From Catellatospora tritici (lineage in GTDB: Bacteria; Actinomycetota; Actinomycetes; Mycobacteriales; Micromonosporaceae), in NCBI RefSeq assembly GCF_019083965.1, contig NZ_JAHRCY010000038.1:1-64000 (forward strand): a stretch of 64,000 nucleotides of DNA, written 5' to 3'. Each line of letters opens with the position of its first letter. The stretch's first letter is position 1. Under the pieces are notes generated by a model. The model was not told the origin of the DNA. It ran no database searches and saw only the letters and a program-made list of their open reading frames with translations. Positions 23,372 to 29,937 of the stretch are shown here, piece after piece. The translations under genes and the position numbers were made by a program.

Positions 23372-24747
23372 CGCCGCAGCAGCCTTCCCGCGCGTTCGCG
23401 CAGCACCTTCACCGCGTCGGCGGCGGCCGCCTCGACCTTGGTCCCAGCCGCGTCGGTGGCGCCGCCCGCCCAGGCACCGGCGTGCACGGCGGTGGTCTTG
23501 CGCTTGACCGGCGCCTCCACGGCGATCGGCTGGACCGTCCAGCGGCCGTCCCAGCGCAGCAGGCCCAGGCAGGCGGTTGACGCGGCGACCAGTTCGGGGG
23601 TGAGCGGTCCGGCGTTGTGCATCCGGTCGGTGTCGACGGCCAGTTCCACGCCCGGCAGGGCGAGGGTGACGCCGTCGTCGGCGGTGGTGCTGGCGTAGCC
23701 CTCGAGGAGGACAGGTTCGGCGATGCGGACCGGGTGCCGCTCCAGCGGCGGGACCGGCGTCGCGACGGCAGTGGCGAGCCGCACCCGGGCGGTGGCGAAG
23801 GCGTCGGCCGGCGCGCCCATGACCGCGTACGCGTCGGACCACAGCAGGTCGCCGCCTGCCGTGACCGGCATGTCGGTCAGCTCCATCGCCCGCTGCTCGG
23901 AGACGGCCGCCAGCAGCGCGCAGTGCCCGCGCAGCAGCTGCCACGTGCCGGGACCGACGAGGGTGTCGACCTTCGGCGCGGACACGCTCGCCCGCACCAG
24001 CCGGGCGCCGTCGGCGGTCTCCAGCACCGCGTGCACCTGCGCCTGTACGGCGGTCGGGTGCTCCTGCAGGTCGATGCCGAGCGGCAGCAGCCGCCCGGAG
24101 ACGGTGCCGCGGGACGTCGGCGCGAGCGCGCCCGGCTGTGCGAGCAGCACGGCCCGCGACCACAGGTCGGCCCAGCGGCGCACCGGCACCCGGGGCATCG
24201 TCGCACCGGGCGCGCAGGCGCGCAGCTCGCCCGCGAAGCCGTCCAGCAGCACGCCGAGGCGGCGCAGCGACGGGTCGGCCAGCAGCGCCTGCACCACCTG
24301 GTCGGCGTGCGACACCAAGTCGTGGTCGAGGCCGCGCCAGCCCGCGATGGCCAGTTCGGACAGCCAGGACCGGGCCGCGGCCAGCAGGTTCTCGCCGCCG
24401 GGTGCGGGCTCGGTCGCCCCGGACCAGGTCTGCCGGGTACGACCCGACGCCTCGTCCAGCCGCGACAGCAGCTCATCGTGGCAGGCGCCCAGCAGGGCCG
24501 AGCGGGCCGCGACCAGCGCCGCCAGGTGCTCGTCGGAGATCGAGCCCGCGACCGTCTTCTCCACCGCCTCGGCGACCCGGCCGGACAGCGGTGTGCCCGC
24601 CACCGCGGCGGCCAGCGCGTGCAGTGCCGCGATCTCTTCCGCGCCGGGCCGCAGCAGGCCCGGCACCAGGGCGCCGTCGAACCCGGCGACCACCTCGTAC
24701 GCCTCGGCGACGCCGTCTCCGGGCGTGGCCAGCAGATCGAACCGCAT
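23368..24747 (-). CDS. Protein of unknown function in the MoxR-vWA operon
   Basis: 459 residues from ATG 24747, whose A is shared with the preceding stop (TGATG). No recognised motif, signal peptide or membrane segment. The first about 200 residues are Ala/Leu-rich helices; the middle carries strands with a WQLLRGHCALLAAV block; the end is basic (KVLRERAGRLLRR). Both ends overlap neighbours, so it is co-translated and probably a stoichiometric component of the complex. Confidence 0.7.
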   Translation of the reverse strand: MRFDLLATPGDGVAEAYEVVAGFDGALVPGLLRPGAEEIAALHALAAAVAGTPLSGRVAEAVEKTVAGSISDEHLAALVAARSALLGACHDELLSRLDEASGRTRQTWSGATEPAPGGENLLAAARSWLSELAIAGWRGLDHDLVSHADQVVQALLADPSLRRLGVLLDGFAGELRACAPGATMPRVPVRRWADLWSRAVLLAQPGALAPTSRGTVSGRLLPLGIDLQEHPTAVQAQVHAVLETADGARLVRASVSAPKVDTLVGPGTWQLLRGHCALLAAVSEQRAMELTDMPVTAGGDLLWSDAYAVMGAPADAFATARVRLATAVATPVPPLERHPVRIAEPVLLEGYASTTADDGVTLALPGVELAVDTDRMHNAGPLTPELVAASTACLGLLRWDGRWTVQPIAVEAPVKRKTTAVHAGAWAGGATDAAGTKVEAAAADAVKVLRERAGRLLRR

Positions 24748-25256
24748 CAGCGCACCGCCCCGCCCGCCGGGAACCAGTGCATCTCGGTCACCGGCTCGGT
24801 CGACGCGGCCAGCTCCAGGTAGGCCAGGTGCCGCAGGAATCGGGCGAACACCGGCGCGCCCGCCGACGCCGAGTGCTTGGCGTTGACGGCGTTGAGCACG
24901 TCCCCGCCGGTCGACGCGCTGTCGGCGACGTCGGCGCGCAGGTAGCGGGCGACGCGGGCGACGCCGTACTGCAGCACCGCCTCATCGGCCAGCGCCCGCA
25001 GGTGGTTGCAGCCGCCGGGTCGGATGCCGCCGCAGGGGCGGTTGTTGTTGGTGCTGCAGTGGAACGTGTGGTCGGCGGCGGACAGCGATGAGACGTACAC
25101 CCGCTCGATGTCCGAACCGCTCGACACGACCCCCTGCAGGCGGCCGTCGGCCAGCTCCACGAACGGCACCTTGGCCAGCTTGCGCGGCCGGGCCGGGGCG
25201 ACGACCCGTGCGCAGCTGCGCCGCTCGAACGGTGTCAGGGCAGCATTCACCCGCAT
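24747..25256 (-). CDS. SWIM-like zinc-binding protein, first gene of the MoxR-vWA operon
   Basis: 169 residues from ATG 25256; GTG 25250 has better spacing to GAGGAGG and is an alternative. Residues about 60-95 read FHCSTNNNRPCGGIRPGGCN followed by HL: Cys, Cys and a final CxH, like a SWIM zinc finger in which the first CxC is widened to CX7C. SWIM domains bind nucleic acid or protein. The rest is helical. Probably a recognition or adaptor subunit of the operon's complex. Confidence 0.7.
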   Translation of the reverse strand: MRVNAALTPFERRSCARVVAPARPRKLAKVPFVELADGRLQGVVSSGSDIERVYVSSLSAADHTFHCSTNNNRPCGGIRPGGCNHLRALADEAVLQYGVARVARYLRADVADSASTGGDVLNAVNAKHSASAGAPVFARFLRHLAYLELAASTEPVTEMHWFPAGGAVR

Positions 25257-25345
25257 TCACCTCCTCGTCGGTGTTTCCACCGGCCGAGATCGGCTGCGGC
25301 GGCGCGGTGAAAGTACCGTCGCCGCCCGACACTTTCCACTCGGGA

Positions 25346-25735
25346 TCAGTACGACTGCAGCTCGATCAGCACACCCTCGGGATCGCGCAGGTGCGCCGTA
25401 CGCAGTCCTGGGCCCCATTCGGGCCGGTCGGCCGGTGCCGCGACGAGGGTCGCGCCGTGTCCGAGGCACAGCCGGGTGCCCGCGTCGACGTCACCCACCC
25501 GGCAGACCAGCATGACCGCGCCGGTCGCGCCGGTCTCGTCACCGACGACCGAGGCCATCCCCTGTCGGTCGAACAGCGACAGCAGGCCCTGACCGTCGAC
25601 GTCCCAGCCGGCGTACGGCCCGCCCGGTCCGCCCGCGGCCAGTTTCGCGCCCGCCAGCTCGGGCAGCACCGCCTCGTAGAAGCCGAACGCGGCGGAAAAG
25701 TCGGTGACCAGCAGGCGGGGGTGCAGTGCGTCCAT
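25346..25735 (-). CDS. VOC/glyoxalase-fold protein
   Basis: 129 residues from ATG 25735 (GGAG 6 nt upstream; ATG 25747 is in frame but upstream of that site). Paired beta-alpha-beta-beta-beta modules: HPRLLVTDFSAAFGFYEAVL, then GTRLCLGHGATLVAAP, and a final LRTAHLRDPEGVLIELQSY containing the C-terminal Glu metal ligand. Related to bleomycin-resistance/glyoxalase proteins; substrate unknown. Divergent from a marR gene with a shared palindrome. Confidence 0.85.
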   Translation of the reverse strand: MDALHPRLLVTDFSAAFGFYEAVLPELAGAKLAAGGPGGPYAGWDVDGQGLLSLFDRQGMASVVGDETGATGAVMLVCRVGDVDAGTRLCLGHGATLVAAPADRPEWGPGLRTAHLRDPEGVLIELQSY

Positions 25736-25750
25736 GACACGCTCCATAAT

Positions 25751-25770
25751 TAGTGGGTGTGCACCCACTA
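25751..25770. promoter_or_regulatory. MarR operator, 20-bp palindrome between VOC and marR genes
   Basis: TAGTGGGTGTGCACCCACTA has 9-bp perfect arms and a 2-nt centre. It covers the -35 region of marR and lies just upstream of the VOC start codon, so one dimer could block both genes. Confidence 0.8.
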
Positions 25771-25788
25771 TAGGTTCTCCCCTACAAT
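25760..25788 (+). promoter_or_regulatory. marR promoter giving a leaderless transcript
   Basis: TGCACC (25760-25765), 17-bp spacer, TACAAT (25783-25788). The ATG at 25796 lies 7 nt beyond the -10, where transcription should start, and no ribosome site is present. Confidence 0.6.
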
Positions 25789-25795
25789 TGGCGCC

Positions 25796-26251
25796 ATGGA
25801 GGATCCCCGCGACCCGCCGCCCACCCTGACGTCCATCGACAGCTATCTGCTTTCGCTGACCGGCAAGGCCGGGCGCAACCGCATCGCCGATCGACTCGCC
25901 GCCCGCGGCCTGCGGCTGTGGCACATGGCCGTGCTCGCCGCGCTCGCCGACTTCGGCCCGCACGCCCAGCGGGACCTGAGCGCCCGGCTGGGCGTGGACC
26001 CCAGCGACATGGCCAAGATCGTCGACCAGCTCGCCGACGGCGGCCATGTGGCGCGCACCCGGGACGCCGCCGATCGGCGGCGCGTGCTCATCGACATCGC
26101 AGACCAGGGCCGCATCCTGCTGCGGGACCTGATGCGCGACGCCGCTGAGGTGGATCGGCTGCTGCTGGCCGCGCTGACCCCGGCCGAGCAGGCCCGGTTC
26201 CACACCCTGCTGCTCAAGGTCTTCACCGCCGTCCGGGCCACACCGGACTGA
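25796..26251 (+). CDS. MarR-family transcriptional regulator (VOC-linked)
   Basis: 151 residues from ATG 25796 (an upstream ATG at 25757 lies inside the operator and promoter). Winged helix about 40-115: LWHMAVLAALADFGPHAQRDLSARLGVDPSDMAKIVDQLADGGHVARTRDAADRRRV-type wing, flanked by dimerisation helices. Likely represses itself and the VOC gene through the palindrome at 25751-25770 and is released by a small phenolic or similar ligand (family knowledge). Confidence 0.9.
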   Translation: MEDPRDPPPTLTSIDSYLLSLTGKAGRNRIADRLAARGLRLWHMAVLAALADFGPHAQRDLSARLGVDPSDMAKIVDQLADGGHVARTRDAADRRRVLIDIADQGRILLRDLMRDAAEVDRLLLAALTPAEQARFHTLLLKVFTAVRATPD

Positions 26252-26424
26252 ACCCGCCGTCCCCCGCGCCGGCGGAATGGCGCCATCCCGCCGCACCCTC
26301 CAGACCCGCCTGGTGGACCATGTCCGGTATGGACCAGCCCCGCTGGATCCGCCGCCGCCCCGCGTTGCGCGGTCTGGCCCGCAACCCGGCCGCACCGGCC
26401 CCGGTCGCGGTTCCCGAGGTTCGG
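26252..26424. other. Gap between convergent marR and reductase genes
   Basis: 173 bp. No terminator stem comparable with the others was found. It contains the leucine-rich-repeat-variant remnant listed separately. Confidence 0.4.
26329..26412 (+). pseudogene. 5' remnant of a leucine-rich-repeat-variant protein gene
   Basis: From ATG 26329 the frame reads MDQPRWIRRRPALRGLARNP then AAPAPV. LRGLARNPAAPA is the typical repeat start of actinomycete LRV proteins, but the expected LLRL continuation is missing and the frame then runs antisense into the reductase gene. Interpreted as a truncated gene start. A chance resemblance is possible because the string is short. Confidence 0.4.
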
Positions 26425-27159
26425 TCAGGCGCCGCCCGGGGGCGAGGTCGCCTGCCCCGGTGCCCCGGCGCGGGCGGCCGCCACCGATCGGCCCAGCTCC
26501 GACGACGAGAACCGGTCGAGGCGGGCGCGCACCTCGGCGGCGCCGACGGCGGCGCCGAACAACTCGGTTCCCGGCCCGAACCGGACACCCTCGGCCAGCG
26601 GTCCGGCGCTGACCGGGTCGAAGCCGAGCGCGTCCACCAGGTCGCGGGCGTCGGCCACGGCGGCGGGATCGTCGCCCGCGACGGCGATCGCGACGCGCCC
26701 GGCGGCACCGGCCGGCCGGGCCTGCTCCTCCAGGTCGTGATAGCCGAGATGGTTGAACGCCTTCACGACCCGCGCCCCGGGCAGGAACGCCTGCACGATC
26801 TCGCTGGACGAGGTCCGCGGATCGGTGAGGTCGGCCCGGACGCCGTCGACCTCCCACCAGTAGTTCATCGCGTCGACGACGACCTTGCCGCGCAGCACGT
26901 CCGCCGGGATCGTGCGGTATCTGCCGAGCGGCAGGGCCAGCACCACGATGTCGGCGCGGCCCGCCGCCTCGGCGGCGGTCACGGCCGTCGCGCCCGGGGT
27001 CAGCACCTCTACCGTCAGCGCGATCCTGGCAGGGTCGCCGGACCCCGCGATGAGCACCCGGTATCCGGTGGCCAGCGCGAGCCGGGCCAGCACGGTGCCG
27101 ACCTTGCCCGCGCCGAGGATGCCGACGGTCCGCCGACCGTCGGAGTCGGTGTGGTTCAT
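26425..27159 (-). CDS. NADP-binding F420-type oxidoreductase
   Basis: 244 residues from ATG 27159 (GGAG 4-5 nt upstream). Rossmann motif GAGKVG at about 15-20 within VGILGAGKVGTVLARLALATGY; ADIVVLALPLGRY and KVVVDAMNYWW; KAFNHLGYHDLEE; VAVAGDD-like block (IAVAGDDPAAV) and LVDALGFDPVSAG. This is the NpdG/F420H2:NADP reductase-like family. It is the third gene behind two luciferase-like oxidoreductases (35-nt gap), so it may recycle F420 or flavin for them, or be a general NADP-dependent reductase. Confidence 0.87.
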   Translation of the reverse strand: MNHTDSDGRRTVGILGAGKVGTVLARLALATGYRVLIAGSGDPARIALTVEVLTPGATAVTAAEAAGRADIVVLALPLGRYRTIPADVLRGKVVVDAMNYWWEVDGVRADLTDPRTSSSEIVQAFLPGARVVKAFNHLGYHDLEEQARPAGAAGRVAIAVAGDDPAAVADARDLVDALGFDPVSAGPLAEGVRFGPGTELFGAAVGAAEVRARLDRFSSSELGRSVAAARAGAPGQATSPPGGA

Positions 27160-27194
27160 GGATCTCCGTTCGCTGAGGGGGCGGCCGGGCCGGG

Positions 27195-28241
27195 TCAACC
27201 GGCGAGCAGGTCGCGGACCATGGGTATCACCTTGGCGCCGAACAGTTCCACCGCCCGCAGGCGGGCACTGACCGGCTGCGATCCGGCGGTGTAGATGAGG
27301 TCGAACCTGCCGACGCCCACGTCGCGGACGGTGCGGGCGATCCGGCGGGCGACGGTGTCGGGTGAGCCGACGTAGAGCGACCCGTGCTCGACCTCGGCGT
27401 CGAACTCCTCGCGGCGGATCGGCGGCCAGCCGCGCAGGGCTCCGATCCGGTCGCGGATGACCCGGTAGTGCGGCCAGAAGATCCGCTTGGCCTCGTCGTC
27501 GGTGTCGGCGACGAAGCCCGGCGAGTGCATGCCGACCGGGTGCGCGGTCGTGCCGAACTGAGCGGCGGCCCGCCGGTAGAGGTCGAGGTAGGGCGCGAAC
27601 CGCTCGGGCCGGCCGCCGATGATCGCGAGCATGAGCGGCAGGCCGTGGCGGGCGGTGCGGATCACCGACTGCGGCGATCCGCCGACCCCGACCCAGGTGC
27701 GCAGGCGCCCCGACTCGGTCTTCGGGAAGACGTCGGCCTCGCGCAGCGGCGGGCGCATGGTGCCGCTCCAGGTGACCGGTTTCTCGTCCAGCAGCCGTAC
27801 GAACAGGTCGAGCTTCTCCTCGAACAGCACGTCGTAGTCGGCCAGGTCGTACCCGAACAGCGGGAATGATTCGGTGAACGAGCCGCGGCCGAGGATGACC
27901 TCGGCTCGGCCGCGCGACAGGGCGTCGACGGTGGCGAAGCGCTGGAACACCCGGACTGGGTCGTCGGAGCTGAGCACGGTCACGCCAGAGGCCAGCCGGA
28001 TGCGGGCGGTGCGGGTGGCGATCCCGGCGAGCACCGTCTCCGGGCTGGAGACGGAGTATTCGGGGCGGTGGTGCTCGCCGAGGGCGAAGACGTCGACGCC
28101 CAGGTCGTCGGCCAGGGCCGCCTCGTCCACCACCTGCCGGATGGCGGCGGCGTGGGAGACGAGGCGGCCGGAGTCGTCCTCGGGCACGTCGCCGAAGGTG
28201 TCGAGGCCGAACTCGAGGTCGTCGGAGTGCAGGTCAGACAT
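27195..28241 (-). CDS. Luciferase-like (LLM class) flavin/F420-dependent oxidoreductase, second gene
   Basis: 348 residues from ATG 28241 (AGGAG about 7 nt upstream), overlapping the previous gene by 8 nt. LLM barrel motifs: ELGLDTFGDV-type start (FGLDTFGDVPEDDSG), VDVFALGEHHRPEY, IRLASGVTVLSSDDPVRVFQRFATVDALS, AEVILGRGSFTESFPLFGY and GVGGSPQSVIRTARHGLPL. A close paralogue of the preceding gene, so the pair arose by duplication or acts as a heterodimer. Confidence 0.9.
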   Translation of the reverse strand: MSDLHSDDLEFGLDTFGDVPEDDSGRLVSHAAAIRQVVDEAALADDLGVDVFALGEHHRPEYSVSSPETVLAGIATRTARIRLASGVTVLSSDDPVRVFQRFATVDALSRGRAEVILGRGSFTESFPLFGYDLADYDVLFEEKLDLFVRLLDEKPVTWSGTMRPPLREADVFPKTESGRLRTWVGVGGSPQSVIRTARHGLPLMLAIIGGRPERFAPYLDLYRRAAAQFGTTAHPVGMHSPGFVADTDDEAKRIFWPHYRVIRDRIGALRGWPPIRREEFDAEVEHGSLYVGSPDTVARRIARTVRDVGVGRFDLIYTAGSQPVSARLRAVELFGAKVIPMVRDLLAG

Positions 28242-29283
28242 GGGAGGGCTCCTTCGCGAGCAGTTCCCGGACCCGTGGTGCCACTTCGCGGCCGAGCAGT
28301 TCGATGGTGCGGGCGCGGGCGGCGCGGGGCAGGCGCATGATGTCGTATTTGAGGTCGAAGCGGCTGAGCCGCAGGTCACGGGCGACCGTGGCGATCTTGC
28401 GGGCGACGGTCTCGGGTGAGCCGACGAACAGCGCCCCGTGGTCGAGTTCTGCCTGGTATCGCTGCCGGTCGGCGGCGTAGAAGCCGCGTTCGCGGCCCAG
28501 CGCCGCCACGACCGGCTGCCAGTAGCGCCACCAGGTTTCGACGGCTTCCTCATCCGTGTCGGCGACCAGGCCGAGCGAGTGCTGGCCGACCGGCAGCACC
28601 GGGTGGCCGAACTGCTCGAGCGCGCGCCGGTACAGCTCGACGTGGCCGGTGAAGCGCTGCGGGCGGCCGCCGATGACCGCGAGCAGGAGCGGCAGGCCGT
28701 GCCGCGCGGCGCGGAGCACCGAGTTCGGGCTGCCGCCGACGCCGATCCAGGTCGGGATGCCGCCGGGACGCATCCGGGGGTGCGGGGTGTGCCCGACCAG
28801 CGGGGTGCGTACGGTGCCCGACCAGGTGACCGACTCCTCGCGCCGCAGGCGCAGGAACAGGTCGAGCTTCTCCTCGAACAGCCGCTCGTAGTCGGCCAGG
28901 TCGTAGCCGAACAGCTGGAACGACTCGGTGGCCGAGGCCCGGCCGAGCACGAGCTGGGCACGGCCGCCGGAGACGGCGTCGAGGGTCGAGAACTCGTGGT
29001 AGAGCCGCAGCGGGTCGTTCGTGCTCAGGACGGTGACCGAGGTGCCGAGCCGGATGTGCTCGGTCGCGGTGGCCATCGCCGCGAGCAGCACCGGGGTGGC
29101 GGAGTCGTTGTGCCCGGGGCGGTAGTGCTCGCCGACGCTGAAGACGTCGAGCCCCACCGACTCGGCCAGCCGGGCCTCCTCGACGAGCAGCCGGATCGTC
29201 TCGGCGTCGCTCAGTTCGCGGTCGCCGTCGGTGGCGACCTCCCCGAACGAGTTGAGTCCCAGTTCGAAGCGTTCGTTCGTCAT
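28234..29283 (-). CDS. Luciferase-like (LLM class) flavin/F420-dependent oxidoreductase, first gene
   Basis: 349 residues from ATG 29283 (GGAGGAG upstream). Same fold and motifs as its neighbour: ELGLNSFGEVATDGD, LDVFSVGEHYRPGHN, IRLGTSVTVLSTNDPLRLYH, AQLVLGRASATESFQLFGY, GVGGSPNSVLRAARHGLPL. First gene of a three-gene operon, divergent from a marR gene with two identical palindromes in the 92-bp gap, hence very likely induced by the MarR ligand. Substrate unknown; detoxification of an aromatic or electrophilic compound is a guess from context. Confidence 0.9.
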   Translation of the reverse strand: MTNERFELGLNSFGEVATDGDRELSDAETIRLLVEEARLAESVGLDVFSVGEHYRPGHNDSATPVLLAAMATATEHIRLGTSVTVLSTNDPLRLYHEFSTLDAVSGGRAQLVLGRASATESFQLFGYDLADYERLFEEKLDLFLRLRREESVTWSGTVRTPLVGHTPHPRMRPGGIPTWIGVGGSPNSVLRAARHGLPLLLAVIGGRPQRFTGHVELYRRALEQFGHPVLPVGQHSLGLVADTDEEAVETWWRYWQPVVAALGRERGFYAADRQRYQAELDHGALFVGSPETVARKIATVARDLRLSRFDLKYDIMRLPRAARARTIELLGREVAPRVRELLAKEPSHV

Positions 29284-29321
29284 GGTCTCCTCCTGCCCTG
29301 GTAACCAGCGGCCCCAGACAA

Positions 29322-29333
29322 TTGACATGTCAA
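29322..29333. promoter_or_regulatory. MarR operator and -35 element, copy 1
   Basis: TTGACATGTCAA, a perfect 12-bp palindrome. Its TTGACA is a consensus -35 for marR, with TTATGA 18 bp downstream (29346-29351). Confidence 0.85.
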
Positions 29334-29351
29334 GTATGTGCACCGTTATGA

Positions 29352-29363
29352 TTGACATGTCAA
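29352..29363. promoter_or_regulatory. MarR operator and -35 element, copy 2
   Basis: Identical to 29322-29333 and exactly 30 bp away, about three helical turns. On the minus strand its TTGACA can be the -35 of the oxidoreductase operon (CATACT about 19 bp downstream). A repressor on either site would occlude both promoters. Confidence 0.85.
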
Positions 29364-29375
29364 GGAGAGGGCGCG

Positions 29376-29861
29376 ATGACGGAGAACACACCGCGACGCA
29401 CGGGACGCCGGCTGCCGACCACGGAGCAGCTGCGCATCTGGCGCGACTTCATCGAGACCACCGAGGCGCTCCGGTCGGAGCTGTCCTCGCGGCTGCAGCG
29501 AGACAGCGGGCTCTCGCCGGGCGACTACGCCGTGCTGCTCGCGCTCAGCGAGGCGCCCGAGCAGCGGCAGCGCTCCTCGGACCTGGCTGCGGGAATCGGC
29601 TGGGAACGCAGCCGCCTGTCACACCATCTGGGCCGGATGGAGCGGCGCGGACTGATCCGCCGCGAGGACTGCGCCACCGACAGCCGGGGCGCGGAGATCG
29701 TACTCGCCCCGGACGGGGCGAAGGCCTTCCACAGCGCGACCGTCCCGCACCTGCGCACCATCCGCGAGCTGTTCGTGGACACGCTCACCCCGCAACAGCT
29801 CTCGGCGGCGGGTGAGATCGCCGCGGCGCTGCGGGCGCGTCTGAGCACCCGTGAACCGTGA
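29376..29861 (+). CDS. MarR-family transcriptional regulator of the LLM oxidoreductase operon
   Basis: 161 residues from ATG 29376 (AAGGAGAGG upstream). Dimerisation helix RIWRDFIETTEALRSELSSRL, then winged helix about 50-120 (LSPGDYAVLLALSEAPEQRQRSSDLA.. ERSRLSHHLGRMERRGLIRRE, wing ATDSRGAEIVL). Regulates itself and the divergent operon through the twin palindromes by position. Confidence 0.92.
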   Translation: MTENTPRRTGRRLPTTEQLRIWRDFIETTEALRSELSSRLQRDSGLSPGDYAVLLALSEAPEQRQRSSDLAAGIGWERSRLSHHLGRMERRGLIRREDCATDSRGAEIVLAPDGAKAFHSATVPHLRTIRELFVDTLTPQQLSAAGEIAAALRARLSTREP

Positions 29862-29872
29862 ACCGTGAAAAG

Positions 29873-29915
29873 GACGGTGCCCGCCACCGACCACAGGTCG
29901 GCGACGGGCACCGTC
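29873..29915. terminator. Bidirectional terminator between marR and katG
   Basis: GACGGTGCCCG (29873-29883) pairs with 29905-29915, and CCGACC (29887-29892) with GGTCGG (29896-29901) closes an ACA loop: 17 pairs between two convergent genes. A short GTGAACC tandem (29861-29868 region) precedes it. Confidence 0.82.
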
Positions 29916-29937
29916 ACCCGGCACGGCCGGACGGGAC

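Noticed and set aside
28242..28961. 588-residue version of the second luciferase-like protein
   Set aside because: The extra 240 residues are the out-of-frame translation of the first luciferase-like gene; ATG 28241 has a good ribosome site.
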